A stretch of DNA of 64,000 bases from Ananas comosus (Eukaryota > Streptophyta > Magnoliopsida > Poales > Bromeliaceae): positions 1 through 64,000 of the forward strand of contig NW_017893404.1 of assembly GCF_001540865.1 (NCBI RefSeq), read 5' to 3'. The notes beneath the pieces were generated by a model. That model was not told the DNA's origin and did not search any database. It saw nothing but the letters and a program-made list of their open reading frames with translations. This document shows positions 1 to 9,290 of the stretch, in pieces. Position numbers and translations under genes: made by a program. Every line of letters begins with the position of its first letter. The stretch's first letter is position 1.

Positions 1-127
1 ATAATGGTCGTTGAAGGTCCAATTAATTTGCCTCGGCCCGCGGGAATCTCAATCTGCATATTTTTAACGACCAAATTTTACTCCTATCGTTAAAAGATGG
101 CCGTTAAAAATATTAATTCTTGTAGTG
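1..127. mobile_element. 3' tail of a CACTA (EnSpm) element, truncated by the window edge
   Basis: The segment ends in CTTGTAGTG, the reverse complement of the CACTACAAG terminus typical of plant CACTA transposons. Just inside are short subterminal repeats of the TAACGACC / CCGTTAAAA type. The other end lies outside the window, so length, coding content and 3-bp target duplication cannot be checked. Confidence 0.6.
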
Positions 128-366
128 TATAGAGTTGATCTAGGATACTTTTACAAGTATCATCCCCATGTTGCTATCACGTTTTTAGCCATTGGATTTA
201 CTGTTTGATTACAAATAGCCCTTGGATCAAACACTATTCCACCTACCACCACCTACCACCACCTACCACCATCATCTCAACCACACATCTCTCCATCCAA
301 GGGCTAAAAACACACAGGTATCACTTGGGTGATACTTGTAAAAGTATTCTAGCCATACTCTATATA
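128..366. mobile_element. MITE with about 38-bp terminal inverted repeats
   Basis: Positions 128-166 and 328-366 are imperfect inverted repeats sharing the block ACTTTTACAAGTATCA. They enclose a short non-coding core with a (CCACCTA)n-like run at 240-270. Size (about 240 bp), long TIRs and lack of coding potential fit a MITE. The flanks are TA-rich, so the target duplication and hence the superfamily cannot be read. Confidence 0.6.
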
Positions 367-455
367 TATATATATACATATATATATATGTATATATATA
401 TACATATATATATATATATGTATATATATACATATATATATACATATATAATTAT
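361..455. repeat. (TA)n / (TATACA)n microsatellite
   Basis: Nearly uninterrupted alternating T and A with occasional C or G, directly abutting the right TIR of the preceding MITE. The apparent ORF across it is a translation of the repeat. Confidence 0.9.
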
Positions 456-560
456 ATATATTAAAGTTGTACCACATTCATCTATAGATGGCTCCACGAT
501 GCGCGCGACCTTTTACGATGTATGGCATGTTGCAGCAGGTGTAAAGCGTACTTTTATACA

Positions 561-1268
561 CCTGTTTGGTTCGGGGGATAATCGGGGATAACGAATATCC
601 CTGCTATTCCGCCAAACAAGGTGATCTTTTGTCGGGATATTTTATTCCGGTCAAAACTTGCTATTTTCGGTTATTCCGGAATAGCTTGACATTTTGGGGG
701 AATAGTGTTATTTCAATACTTAATTTCAAACTAAATTAAAATTATAAATTGAATTAAAACTAAATTATATAAATATAATATGTTATATATTATAATACAT
801 TATTTTTATTATAAAATTATTAATTGTATTATATTAATACATATTATTTTTATTTAAATATTATAATAAATTTTATAGTAAATTATATTTAAATATTATA
901 ATAAATTATTTTTATTAAATTTAAGTTTAAGTAGAATTTAAAAATATATATATAAATTTATTAATAATAAATTTCATCTTAAATTTAAAATTTAAATTTA
1001 AAAGTTTAAATTTTTAATTTTAAAATATAAATATAAAATATAAAAATTCAAATTCTAATGTAAAAAAAGGGATACTATAATTATTTTTTATTTATAACTA
1101 TTCACTTTAATTCTTATTCCATCTTATCTATCCAAACGCTATTTTTTTTAATTTTCAGAAATAACCCAATTTTCATCCAAAAGTAAAATTGATCAAATTC
1201 CCGCTTATACCTCATTTTATATCTATCCCCGAAATAGCCACTTTTTGCTTATCCCCAAACCAAACGAT
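561..1268. mobile_element. Tourist-like (PIF/Harbinger) MITE candidate, about 0.7 kb, AT-rich
   Basis: The left end reads CTGTTTGGTTCGGGGGATAA. The right end, read on the minus strand, is TCGTTTGGTTTGGGGATAAG, so the termini are inverted repeats of the TGTTTGGTT type common in Tourist-like MITEs. The interior is almost pure A/T with no ORF. A 3-bp target duplication could not be fixed, so the superfamily is an inference. Confidence 0.5.
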
Positions 1269-1269
1269 A

Positions 1270-2183
1270 TCTTAAATCTCAAATATATATGGCTGAAAAA
1301 TAAATTTTTAACTTTTTGAGCATGTTAATTTCGTAACATTCGAAAGGTTATATATTTAAAAAATATATAGGCTAAACACTTCTATTTAAATTTAAATCGT
1401 AAAGTCAACGGTCCTACCATGCACCGAGCGGACCTAAGATTTTTGTGGGCCATGCATGTATCAGCTATAGAGGGTGCCTCCTCGGCATTCAGTATGCTAA
1501 TTCCATATTGGAATTATTAATAACTAATCAAATGCCTCCCCAAATTATAAAAAATATAAGAAGAAACATTCTGTAAAGCATCATCGTAATGCGAAATTAC
1601 CAAATTGTTTCAATTAGACTCCAACTTTTGGCCACCAAAATATTGAGGTGGGGACATTTTACTTGTCAAATTTTGACTTTTTGTAATTTCTGATTCAAAT
1701 TTTTTAAACTTTTGCAATTAAATCTCATAATCCAATTTAGATTATTAGATGATGTTGTGCCATTAAGCATAATTATGTGGGACATTTTAGTCATTGTGAC
1801 ACAATTAACTGCAAAATTGTTATATCACTATCGCATTATTAATATATCGACATTCAGCCAACTAACATTCAGTATATTTTAGATTTTGAAAGAACGTAAA
1901 AACTCCCATTATAAATTATAATATAATAAAATTAAGAATTAAAGTGTCACAAATCATGCCCCTTGTAACTTGAGGATCTATTAACGGAGTGTCTCTTATA
2001 CAATTAGCTTAAAAATAAGAGAGAAAACAGAATTATTATGCATGCGTAAATGCACGAGATCGTGAGTCGTTTGAAGGGAAGAAGGTACGGCAAAAGTTGC
2101 ATCCTCCGGCTTGGAACACGTGGCAAGCAGCCAGTGGCGGGCTCTCAGCTGAAATTTGTGTACGCACGACCAAGGGAGCGCCA
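1270..2183. other. AT-rich intergenic DNA
   Basis: No coding region, RNA gene or element with clear ends is recognisable. The stretch is AT-rich, with short runs of T before 1150 and irregular A/T tracts around 1880-1945. Confidence 0.5.
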
Positions 2184-2191
2184 GTCTAAAC

Positions 2192-2894
2192 CTATGTTAG
2201 TAAATTCGCAAATTATTCGCGAATTATTCACGAATTTTTTAAAAAACGAATTAAACGACCGAATTCGTATTTTTTCCAAAAATTCGGAAAAAAACGTGAT
2301 TTTTTTTATAAAAAAACGTATTCGCGTATTATACGCGGGCCGAATAATTTGGAGTGAAAAAAACGCAGCCCGTTTGCGCTACCGCGGCGCGTGCGCTCCC
2401 TCGAGGCCTGTGAGGCCAGCAAGGCCCGTGCGCGCCTACAAGGCCCGTGAGGTCTGCGAGGCCCGCGAGCGAGGCCGCACGCCTCGAGAGCCTCGAGCGC
2501 CTCAAGTGCCCGTATCTTGGTCCTTATTAATTAACTTAGTTTAATTAAGTTACAAAAAAAAAAAACTCTTAATTTAATTACAGAAAAAAAAATTTCAAAT
2601 TTTTTATTCAATTAACTTAATTTTGTATCTTTTTATTCTTATATTTTTAAGAAATATGAGTATTTATGTTAATAACATAAATTTTGAGAAAAAAAAATTC
2701 AATTTAATAGCCGAATTTTTTATTTCGAATTTTTAATAGATGAACGTATAATATCCGTATAAATCACATATCCGAATAATTGACGAATCTATTTTTTTAG
2801 CCGTATTTTTTAACGAATTTAAATATTAGAAGATGAATTTTATCCCAATTATATTTGTACCGAATTTTTGCCGAATCCGAATTAACTGACTATG
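2192..2894. mobile_element. Non-autonomous hAT-like element with 8-bp target duplication
   Basis: An 8-bp direct repeat, GTCTAAAC, flanks the element at 2184-2191 and 2895-2902. The inner ends are imperfect inverted repeats (CTATGTTAGTAAATTCG against CATAGTCAGTTAATTCG read on the minus strand), with further subterminal CGAATTATTCG/CGAATTTTT motifs. An 8-bp TSD with short TIRs is the hAT signature. No transposase is present. The core at about 2385-2510 is GC-rich with repeated GAGGCC/GGCCCGTGAG words, unlike the AT-rich arms. It sits about 650 bp upstream of the cupin start codon. Confidence 0.75.
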
Positions 2895-3319
2895 GTCTAA
2901 ACTCTAAACTCTAACGTCGGTCGTGGCCGTTTTATCACATTCTCCTTTACCATCCAAGCTCGAGTCGGACCTGCCCCTGATTCTTTGGATGCGCGGCACG
3001 CCGGCCCTCTATCGTGACCAATGCGGTCCCCACCCACCTCCTCCCTGCACATGTCTCATCTGCCCTTCGCACGTGCCTCGTGGTCGGCGACGTTCTCCTG
3101 TCCCCGTAAAATATTGTGGAACGGCCAAACTCCAACGATCAACGGCTGCCAATTTGCCACGCCATCCCACACTTTCGTCAGCGGTTTGACTGGATATGGT
3201 CAAACTGCGAAATTGCCGACCAACGCCGCTGGTGCCAGTCGCTACTCGCTACTCGCCGCCATAATAACCCGCTAGATAACCGTTCCATCAATCAATAAGA
3301 TTATTATTATTATTAAGAT

Positions 3320-3326
3320 TATATAT
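3320..3326 (+). promoter_or_regulatory. Candidate TATA box of the cupin gene
   Basis: TATATAT lies about 225 bp upstream of the start codon. A CACGTG G-box core at 3070-3075 lies about 250 bp further upstream. Transcription from this TATA would give a leader of about 200 nt that includes the CT-rich tract. This is inferred from position only. Confidence 0.35.
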
Positions 3327-3382
3327 CAACGGAATTAGGTGAAGGATCATCCCTTAAAATTATAATCCCAAATTCCCAATCT

Positions 3383-3385
3383 CGA

Positions 3386-3424
<39 letters not shown>

Positions 3425-3445
3425 TTCTCTTTTTCTCTCTCTTCC
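3383..3445 (+). repeat. (CT)n microsatellite in the probable 5' UTR of the cupin gene
   Basis: An almost pure CT repeat, with interruptions by TTT, about 100 bp before the ATG. CT-rich leaders are common in plant genes, which fits this being transcribed. Confidence 0.75.
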
Positions 3446-3547
3446 TTCTACCTAGCTCTCTCCGTCGTCTCTTAATTTCCTCAAGAGAAAGGCCTAATAG
3501 AACTATTATTTCGATCTAGCTAGCTCTCCGCGGCATCTGCACTCGCC

Positions 3548-4475
3548 ATGGCCTCAAGCTCGGACCCAGAGGCCATGGAAACTGATGAGGCCCCAATTCC
3601 CACCGTCTCGGTCGAGAAGAACCCGTCCGAGTCGCGCTTGTCACAGCTCGGCATCAAATCATGGCCCAAGTAAGCAGAAGAGTACCATTTTCTTGCTTTA
3701 ATTACCTAATTTGTTCTGTTTTCGCATCCATATGAAAGTAGGAAGAATAGTTCCCAGGACATTGCTTCAGATCCCCCTACTAGGCAGAATTCAAATACTT
3801 AGATGTTGCCTCCTTTAATCACTTTCGAACTTCACCTCAACGGTACTTGTTATTACATTTCCACTCTCCCGTCAGCATCCGCAGAATTTATCACTTCATC
3901 CGGAAGGAATTACTTTTCTTCCACGCTTAGCATCCATCAAGCTTTCTACCTCTTGGGAGAGCACAATATTATAAGATCGATAAAAAAAATAATAATAATA
4001 AGAAGAAGAAGAAAATGTTGAGTTTTTCATTTGGTTTTTATCTTCTTTCTTCTGAAGAACTTGCACTTACAATTAAGCATACGTCTAAAAAGTCGCGCTG
4101 TACTACAACCTATCTAGCTTTGATTGTGATCGCTGGAGGCATAAAAAAAGAACCAAAAAAAAAATTAAGAAAAGAAAAATTTGCTTTGATATATTAACAG
4201 TTGGTTCCTTCAATAACGATAGGATGTTTGTTTGTTTATTTTTAATGTTGGGCTTTTTAACTAGGTGGGGTTGTCCCCCGGGGAAGTTCCCTGTGAAGTA
4301 CGATGCTAAAGAGACGTGCTATCTTCTCAGAGGAAAGGTGAAGGCCTACACGAAAGGTTCTTCAGATTGCGTGGAGTTCGGTGCCGGAGACCTTGTAGTC
4401 TTCCCCAAGGGGCTCAGTTGCACCTGGGATGTCTCTGTTGCTATTGACAAGCACTACAAATTCGATTCATCTTAG
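3548..4475 (+). CDS. Small RmlC-like cupin (DUF861 / Cupin_3) protein, two exons
   Basis: The predicted protein has 110 residues. Exon 1 is 3548-3669 and the intron is 3670-4264, with a GTAAGC donor and an AACTAG acceptor. Exon 2 is 4265-4475 and ends in TAG. The 122 and 211 nt exons join in frame through a split lysine codon. The N-terminus (about 25 residues) is acidic and Ser/Pro-rich. The conserved part starts near NPSESRLSQLGIKSWPKWG and continues with KETCYLLRGKV, FGAGDLVVFPKG and CTWDVSVAIDKHYKF, the pattern of the small single-cupin DUF861 family found throughout land plants. The usual HxH metal-binding histidines of larger cupins are absent; the glutamate of the KET motif is kept. 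The biochemical role of these small plant members is unknown to me. The family also includes ureidoglycine aminohydrolase-type cupins, but this short form should not be called that. The first ATG in exon 1 was chosen; it follows a CT-rich leader. It is the only intact host gene seen. Confidence 0.88.
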
Positions 4476-4575
4476 CTAGCTCTCTACATCTTTCCTTCCC
4501 CACTTCTTCCTTAACTTCTTTGTTTCTTTTATATTAATGTTAAATTCCTCCCAATCCAATTCTTGGGAATTAGTT

Positions 4576-4755
4576 TTTTTTTTTTTTTTTTTTTCCTTTT
4601 TCCTTTTGAGAGATAGGTAGAAGCACGCTATCCGCTTCGTTTATTTCATTTAAAAATAAACTTAGCTGGAAATATGAATCAACTAGGATTCGAACTTGGG
4701 TCTCGGGTACCAACCACCAACTCCTTTGCCACTTGCTCTAGGAACGGTCGGTGAA
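4576..4755 (-). mobile_element. tRNA-derived SINE
   Basis: On the minus strand the element begins CCGACCGTTCCTAGAGCAAG. It has a box A-like TAGAGCAAGTGG and a box B AGTTCGAATCC, then a unique 3' region ending GCTACCTATCTCTC and an A-rich tail (the poly-T at about 4576-4597 on the plus strand). The 8-bp direct repeat AATTAGTT flanks it at 4568-4575 and 4756-4763, as expected for LINE-mediated insertion. The 3' region resembles the widespread Au-type plant SINEs from memory; the family name needs a search. The insertion is about 100 bp past the cupin stop codon, probably in or near its 3' UTR. Confidence 0.8.
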
Positions 4756-4889
4756 AATTAGTTAATATTTATCGAGTATAGGTGTTTAGCTTAACGATGC
4801 TGGTCAAAGAAAACTGCTACAGTCAATGTAGGACCCTTTTAGAATAATCTTCTTTAGTCCTTTGGATGAGCTCCTGAATGCATCTTTGA

Positions 4890-4922
4890 CCACCACCACC
4901 ACCACCACCACCACCACCACCC
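4890..4922. repeat. (CAC)n trinucleotide microsatellite
   Basis: About ten uninterrupted copies of CAC/ACC in intergenic DNA. Confidence 0.9.
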
Positions 4923-5880
4923 GCCTTAATTATTGTAGGTGGAGGAGGGAAAATATATTTTTATCCGCAACCGCTCTTCTTCCTTGTGTATCAGCCGAGC
5001 GTTCATAATGAGTGATTGGCATTGCCCTTGTATTGTTATTATTCTGCTACTATTTTTTGAGAAGGAGAAATACTTGCTCTTCCACCCTGCAAAGAGTGGG
5101 TCTTAGACCTAACATTTCTAAGAGAAATTTACGGAGAAACATTCTTCTTATATTCTGTTATTACTTTTGAGGAAAAGAAAAGTGAGGAAAAGAAAAGTGC
5201 TACCTGTACATCCAAAAATGAGAATACATTTTATATCCGTCCAAATGCAAAGACAAATATTCTTCTTACTCCATTACATGCTACCTTCACATCCAAAATG
5301 TGGGTGTCTGACACAACTTCATCCAAAAATTTAAGTGAAGATATTGACTTCTAGTTGATGAGGTGTAAAAGTTATGCTCACTTTTGACATTGCTGTAGTC
5401 TGTTTTGGCTCCATCTTTTTCGACATTCATTTCCATTGTCCGCATTTCTAGCGACTCTTATCAGTGGCATTCAATGTAGACCATTGATATAGGTAGAAAA
5501 GCTTGGATTGATGGGAACAGAGTTTGGTGTGTTGGTCTTAAATGAGGAGAGAAAAAGGGGTTAGAGGTGCGAGAAGAATATGCGAGTGTCTTACTGGGTC
5601 TCTTTCTACTTTCTAGTCCTAGGAAAGAGGTTGGAACTGATAAATATGGCCTTTAATTGCTTTCGGAGTCTCTCGTTTTGGTTAGGGCATGGCGACGGTG
5701 AGTGAAAACTCCTGATAATATATATATACTATTATTATTATTAATATAATAATATATATATATATATAGTATATATTATATATATATATACTATATATGC
5801 ACTGTCGCTGAGTTAATTTCATAAAAAATAACAAATAAGCAAAAAAATAAAAATAAAAAAAAAAAAAAATAGAAAACAAC
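4923..5880. other. Intergenic DNA with AT microsatellites
   Basis: No credible gene. A run of (AT)n/(ATT)n with a strongly self-complementary TATATA structure occupies about 5717-5797, and a poly-A-rich segment follows to about 5870. Confidence 0.5.
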
Positions 5881-5891
5881 GATTGCTCTAC

Positions 5892-6121
5892 TAGGGATGT
5901 CAATGGATTATGAATCTCGAAATTTTATCCGAACCGAATCCGAACTCGAAACTGAATCGAATGAAACGGATATATCCGATTGGATATGTATATGGATTCG
6001 GAATATGGATATCCAAAAATAGAAATCGATGGATATGGATTCGGGTATAGTATTTTGTTGTACCCGACACGCGAACTGAATTTATATTTGTATTTATATA
6101 TATATATTATAATATATATAT

Positions 6122-6156
<35 letters not shown>

Positions 6157-6435
6157 TGATGTTATATTTGAATTTGTATTTTTAAAAATTTAGATTTAAT
6201 ATAATATAATTTGAAATATTGAAAAAGAAATAATTATTTCGGTTCAAATTTTCGGGTTCGTGTTCAGGTTCGAGTTTCGGATTTTTTGTCGGTTCGGGTT
6301 GGATATGAGGATTTTTAAAATCCGCCGTGGGTTCGGGTTCGGGTTCGGGTTCGGGTCTCGGGTCTCGAGTTTGGAGTCGGGTTCGGTGTTCGAGTTTTAA
6401 AAATTTCGCTCCGAATCGACCCGTTGACATCTCTA
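5892..6435. mobile_element. hAT-like MITE (TAGGGATGTCAA type)
   Basis: Inverted termini are TAGGGATGTCAATGG at the left and TAGAGATGTCAACGG at the right, read on the minus strand. Such TAGGGRTGTCAA ends are a familiar plant hAT form. The flanks ATTGCTCTAC and ATTGCTAC look like an 8-bp TSD with a 2-bp change on the left. The interior is rich in TTCGGG/CCGAATCC repeats plus an AT run near 6090-6160. It carries no transposase. It is inserted into the dispersed repeat that continues at 6436. Confidence 0.75.
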
Positions 6436-6735
6436 ATTGCTACAGTAAAATCGTAAGAAATAAAATATAAAACGAATAAAAAAAAAGAGAAAACCTATAA
6501 GAATAAAAATTTTATATTTATAATGGCAGTAAAAGTTGAAAATTAAAATATCATATGTCTTATAGTTAGAGTCAGAAATTATAACTAATTAAAATTTGAG
6601 AACAAAAGCGTCACGTGACTCAAGTGTGAGGAAGAAAATATAACGTTTTAAAATTCGAGAATTAAAATATCATGAGTCTTATAGTTTGAAACCAAAAATA
6701 TAATTTATCCTTTTTATATTTTAATTTTATTTCAA
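6436..6735. repeat. Unknown dispersed AT-rich repeat, copy 1
   Basis: This stretch is similar, in the same orientation, to 8405-8716. Shared blocks include AGTAAAAGTTGA, AGTCAGAAATTATAACTAAT, AAGCGTCAC and TATTTTAATTTTATTTC. The copy appears to have been split from its left part by the hAT element at 5892-6435. No ORF or terminal repeats allow classification. Confidence 0.6.
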
Positions 6736-7381
6736 CTGTTTAATAAATTTTAAAATGTCTAATGTTAAAATTAAAAGTCGACCAATCATATTTTGAATAT
6801 TTTAAAAAATTTTAAATATAAATTTTGATCATTTATCAGACTATAAATATGGTATTGAAGTTTGATATAGAAATCAAAATAAAAACGTATAGAACTTCTT
6901 AGAAATATGAACTTTTTAGATCTATAAAGCATTTTGAATTAACTATCCAACCTTTTAAAATTTTGATTTTACAATCCAATCTTTCTACATGTTAAATTTG
7001 AGTCAGTAAATAATACTTTAATTTTAATATTTAAATCCGTCATTTAGTTTACAGATTTATTTAATATACTTTACGTGATTTTCGCAACTAAATTTATTAA
7101 GTAGATATTAACTTAAATTCTATTAATTTTTTTTTATTATTTATAGTACAATTTATATCTAAATGATCAATATTATAAAATTAAAATTTATATTTAATAC
7201 ATATAATCTATATTATTTAAACATGATAAGTAAAAAAATTACATATGTTAAATTTTTATAACAAAAGAAAGAAAAATTAAGTTGAATTTTTTAGAAAAAA
7301 GTTCAATATTTTTAATCCTAATTAGTTGACAGTAAAAAAAATCAAAATTAAAATAATAATAATAAAAAATTGTCCAGCATC
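6736..7381. other. AT-rich intergenic DNA
   Basis: No coding or structural feature was recognised. Composition is strongly A/T with occasional A-tracts. Confidence 0.45.
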
Positions 7382-7389
7382 AGTCCCAC

Positions 7390-7951
7390 TAGGGGTGGCA
7401 GTCCAGCTCGCTATTCGCGAGCCAGCTCGTATTCGACTCGAAATAAGCTAAAGATCGAATCGCTCGTTTAGTAAACGAGCCGAACACAAGCTGAATTTTT
7501 CAGCTCGTTCAATAAACGAGCCGAACACGAGATGGGGTCAGCTCACTCGTGTTCGTCTCGATTACAGCTCGAATACATATATTTTATATTTATATAATTT
7601 ATTTAATTTATATTTTTATATATAAATAAATAATTATATATAATATATATTTTTATTATTTAATTTTAGCAAAATAAAAATATAAATGCAAACTAGATTA
7701 TCAACTTTGAAATGTATATTTACTCAGAAAAATATTAATTCGAGNTTTATAAATTTATTTTATATATATATATATATTTAATTTAATTTTTTTAATTTAT
7801 TGTTCGTTGGCCAGCTCGTGAACCAGCTCGAACATGAGCTGAATTTTTCGACTCGATATTTTAACGAGTCAGCTCGTATTCGGCTCGTTTAATAAACGAG
7901 CCAAACACAAACTGACCCCAACGCACTCGTGTTCAGCTCGTTTACACCGCT
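7390..7951. mobile_element. hAT-like MITE with exact 8-bp target duplication
   Basis: AGTCCCAC occurs at 7382-7389 and 7952-7959, an exact 8-bp TSD. The left terminus is TAGGGGTGGCAG; the right, read on the minus strand, is AGCGGTGTAAACGAGCTG. Both subterminal regions are filled with CAGCTCG/CGAGCTG and AACGAGCC words in both orientations, giving extensive foldback potential. The core is AT-rich and has one ambiguous base (N) at 7745. There is no transposase gene. Confidence 0.8.
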
Positions 7952-7959
7952 AGTCCCAC

Positions 7960-8379
7960 CACCACCGGCCCCCACACCCACCCTCGGCCCAACCCCCACG
8001 CCCACGCCCATGCCCACCCCGTCCCGCTCCCCTTGCTCGCCACGTGGACTAAAAAAATTAAGAATTCATATAATAGAAATAGAAATATATGTCGTGCTCA
8101 CACATGGATCGATGCTTGTGTAAGGTGACACCCATTAATGTCTTGCTTTAATTTAATGTATAAAGCAAGGACAACATTACAAATTTTGTTGTATGCCATC
8201 AATCGACTACAATCACCCCATCAGTATGTTTAAATCTTGGTGATAACAAACAAGTGGTAATTAAAGGGTGCTCTTTAATAATTCACTAGCGCAGGTACCG
8301 CGCATTGTGATGGAAAAATAAATAAAAAATAAAATTAAAAATTAAAAAAATAAAAAGAGTTAAAGAATAAAAAAGAATA
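7960..8379. other. Intergenic DNA
   Basis: It begins with a C-rich simple stretch (CCCACGCCCACGCCCATG-like, 7958-8035) followed by unremarkable AT-rich sequence. No feature is supported. Confidence 0.4.
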
Positions 8380-8716
8380 TAAACAAAAAAAACTAAAGAG
8401 AAGGCAGCTATAGTAAAAGTATAAGAATAAAAATATAAAAAATATAAAAGAATAACAAAAAACTATAAGAATAATAAACTATAAGAATAATAAATTATAT
8501 TTATAACAACAGTAAAAGTTGAGAATTAAAAGATTATGGTTTATAGCTCGAGTCAGAAATTATAACTAATTAAACTTTGAGAACTTAAGCGTCACATACT
8601 TAATAGTTTGAACAAAAAAATATAAGCATTAAAATTTGAAGACAAAAGTATACCACGTCCGTAGTTTGGGACCAAAAGCGTAGTTTACTTTTTATATATA
8701 TTTTAATTTTATTTCG
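8380..8716. repeat. Unknown dispersed AT-rich repeat, copy 2
   Basis: Direct-orientation partner of 6436-6735, about 1.9 kb away. It is not interrupted by the hAT element, so it shows the approximate unbroken order of the repeat: an A-rich left part, CAGCTATAGTAAAAGTATAAG, then the shared blocks. Confidence 0.6.
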
Positions 8717-8790
8717 GATGAAGATAAAATTGATCATCGATCGATTTTATTTAATTAGTAATTTTATTCGACGAAAAAATATATTAAACT

Positions 8791-9167
8791 TGTTAAATGT
8801 GGCCTATGTGATTTCTTTAAGACGATCTATAAAGATATGGTCGGTTTATTCAAGTCGATATATAAAGATACGGTAGATCTAACAGTTAGAATGTATCTGG
8901 ACACGTCCTTGATGGATGGACGTGACTTAACATCCTTACATTAAGTTATATATAAATATGTAACATATAAGAGTTCCGATCTAACTCTAATCCTAATTCT
9001 GTGACGATTCCATCTCCGGAAATTAGAGAATTAGACTCGAAACATCCAGCACTTTCGTAGATCGTGAATAAGGACAAACCACGAGCAAGAATCACCATCC
9101 ACAATTCAGATTTAGAAATCGAAATTATGGCAGAAGGTATGATCTTAATTTATTATAGCGTTTAACA
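8791..9167 (+). mobile_element. Short copia-type LTR followed by a tRNA-Met primer binding site
   Basis: The 377-bp segment starts TGTTAAA and ends TTTAACA, a perfect 7-bp inverted terminus with canonical TG...CA. A TATATAAATA box lies near 8947-8956. Two bases after the end comes TGGTATCAAAGC (9170-9181), one mismatch from the usual initiator-Met PBS TGGTATCAGAGC. The short internal remnant (9168-9290) has no gag and is cut by the next LTR. Calling it Ty1/copia rests on LTR size and PBS only. Confidence 0.6.
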
Positions 9168-9290
9168 TGTGGTATCAAAGCTGCATCTTTCGTCGGATTT
9201 TTGTTTCTTTTTAGATTTTGTTTGATTTTGTAGCATCTCTCGAGCTTAGCTATCTCACTGACTACAGCATCAGTGGCTTGTCGACACATC

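Noticed and set aside
205..591. 128-codon ORF at the left edge
   Set aside because: It reads through the (TA)n microsatellite and the MITE edge, giving an IYIYTYIY repeat.
4690..4755. tRNA gene on the minus strand
   Set aside because: Box A and box B are present, but there is no cloverleaf or acceptor stem, and the sequence continues into a SINE body with a tail and TSD.
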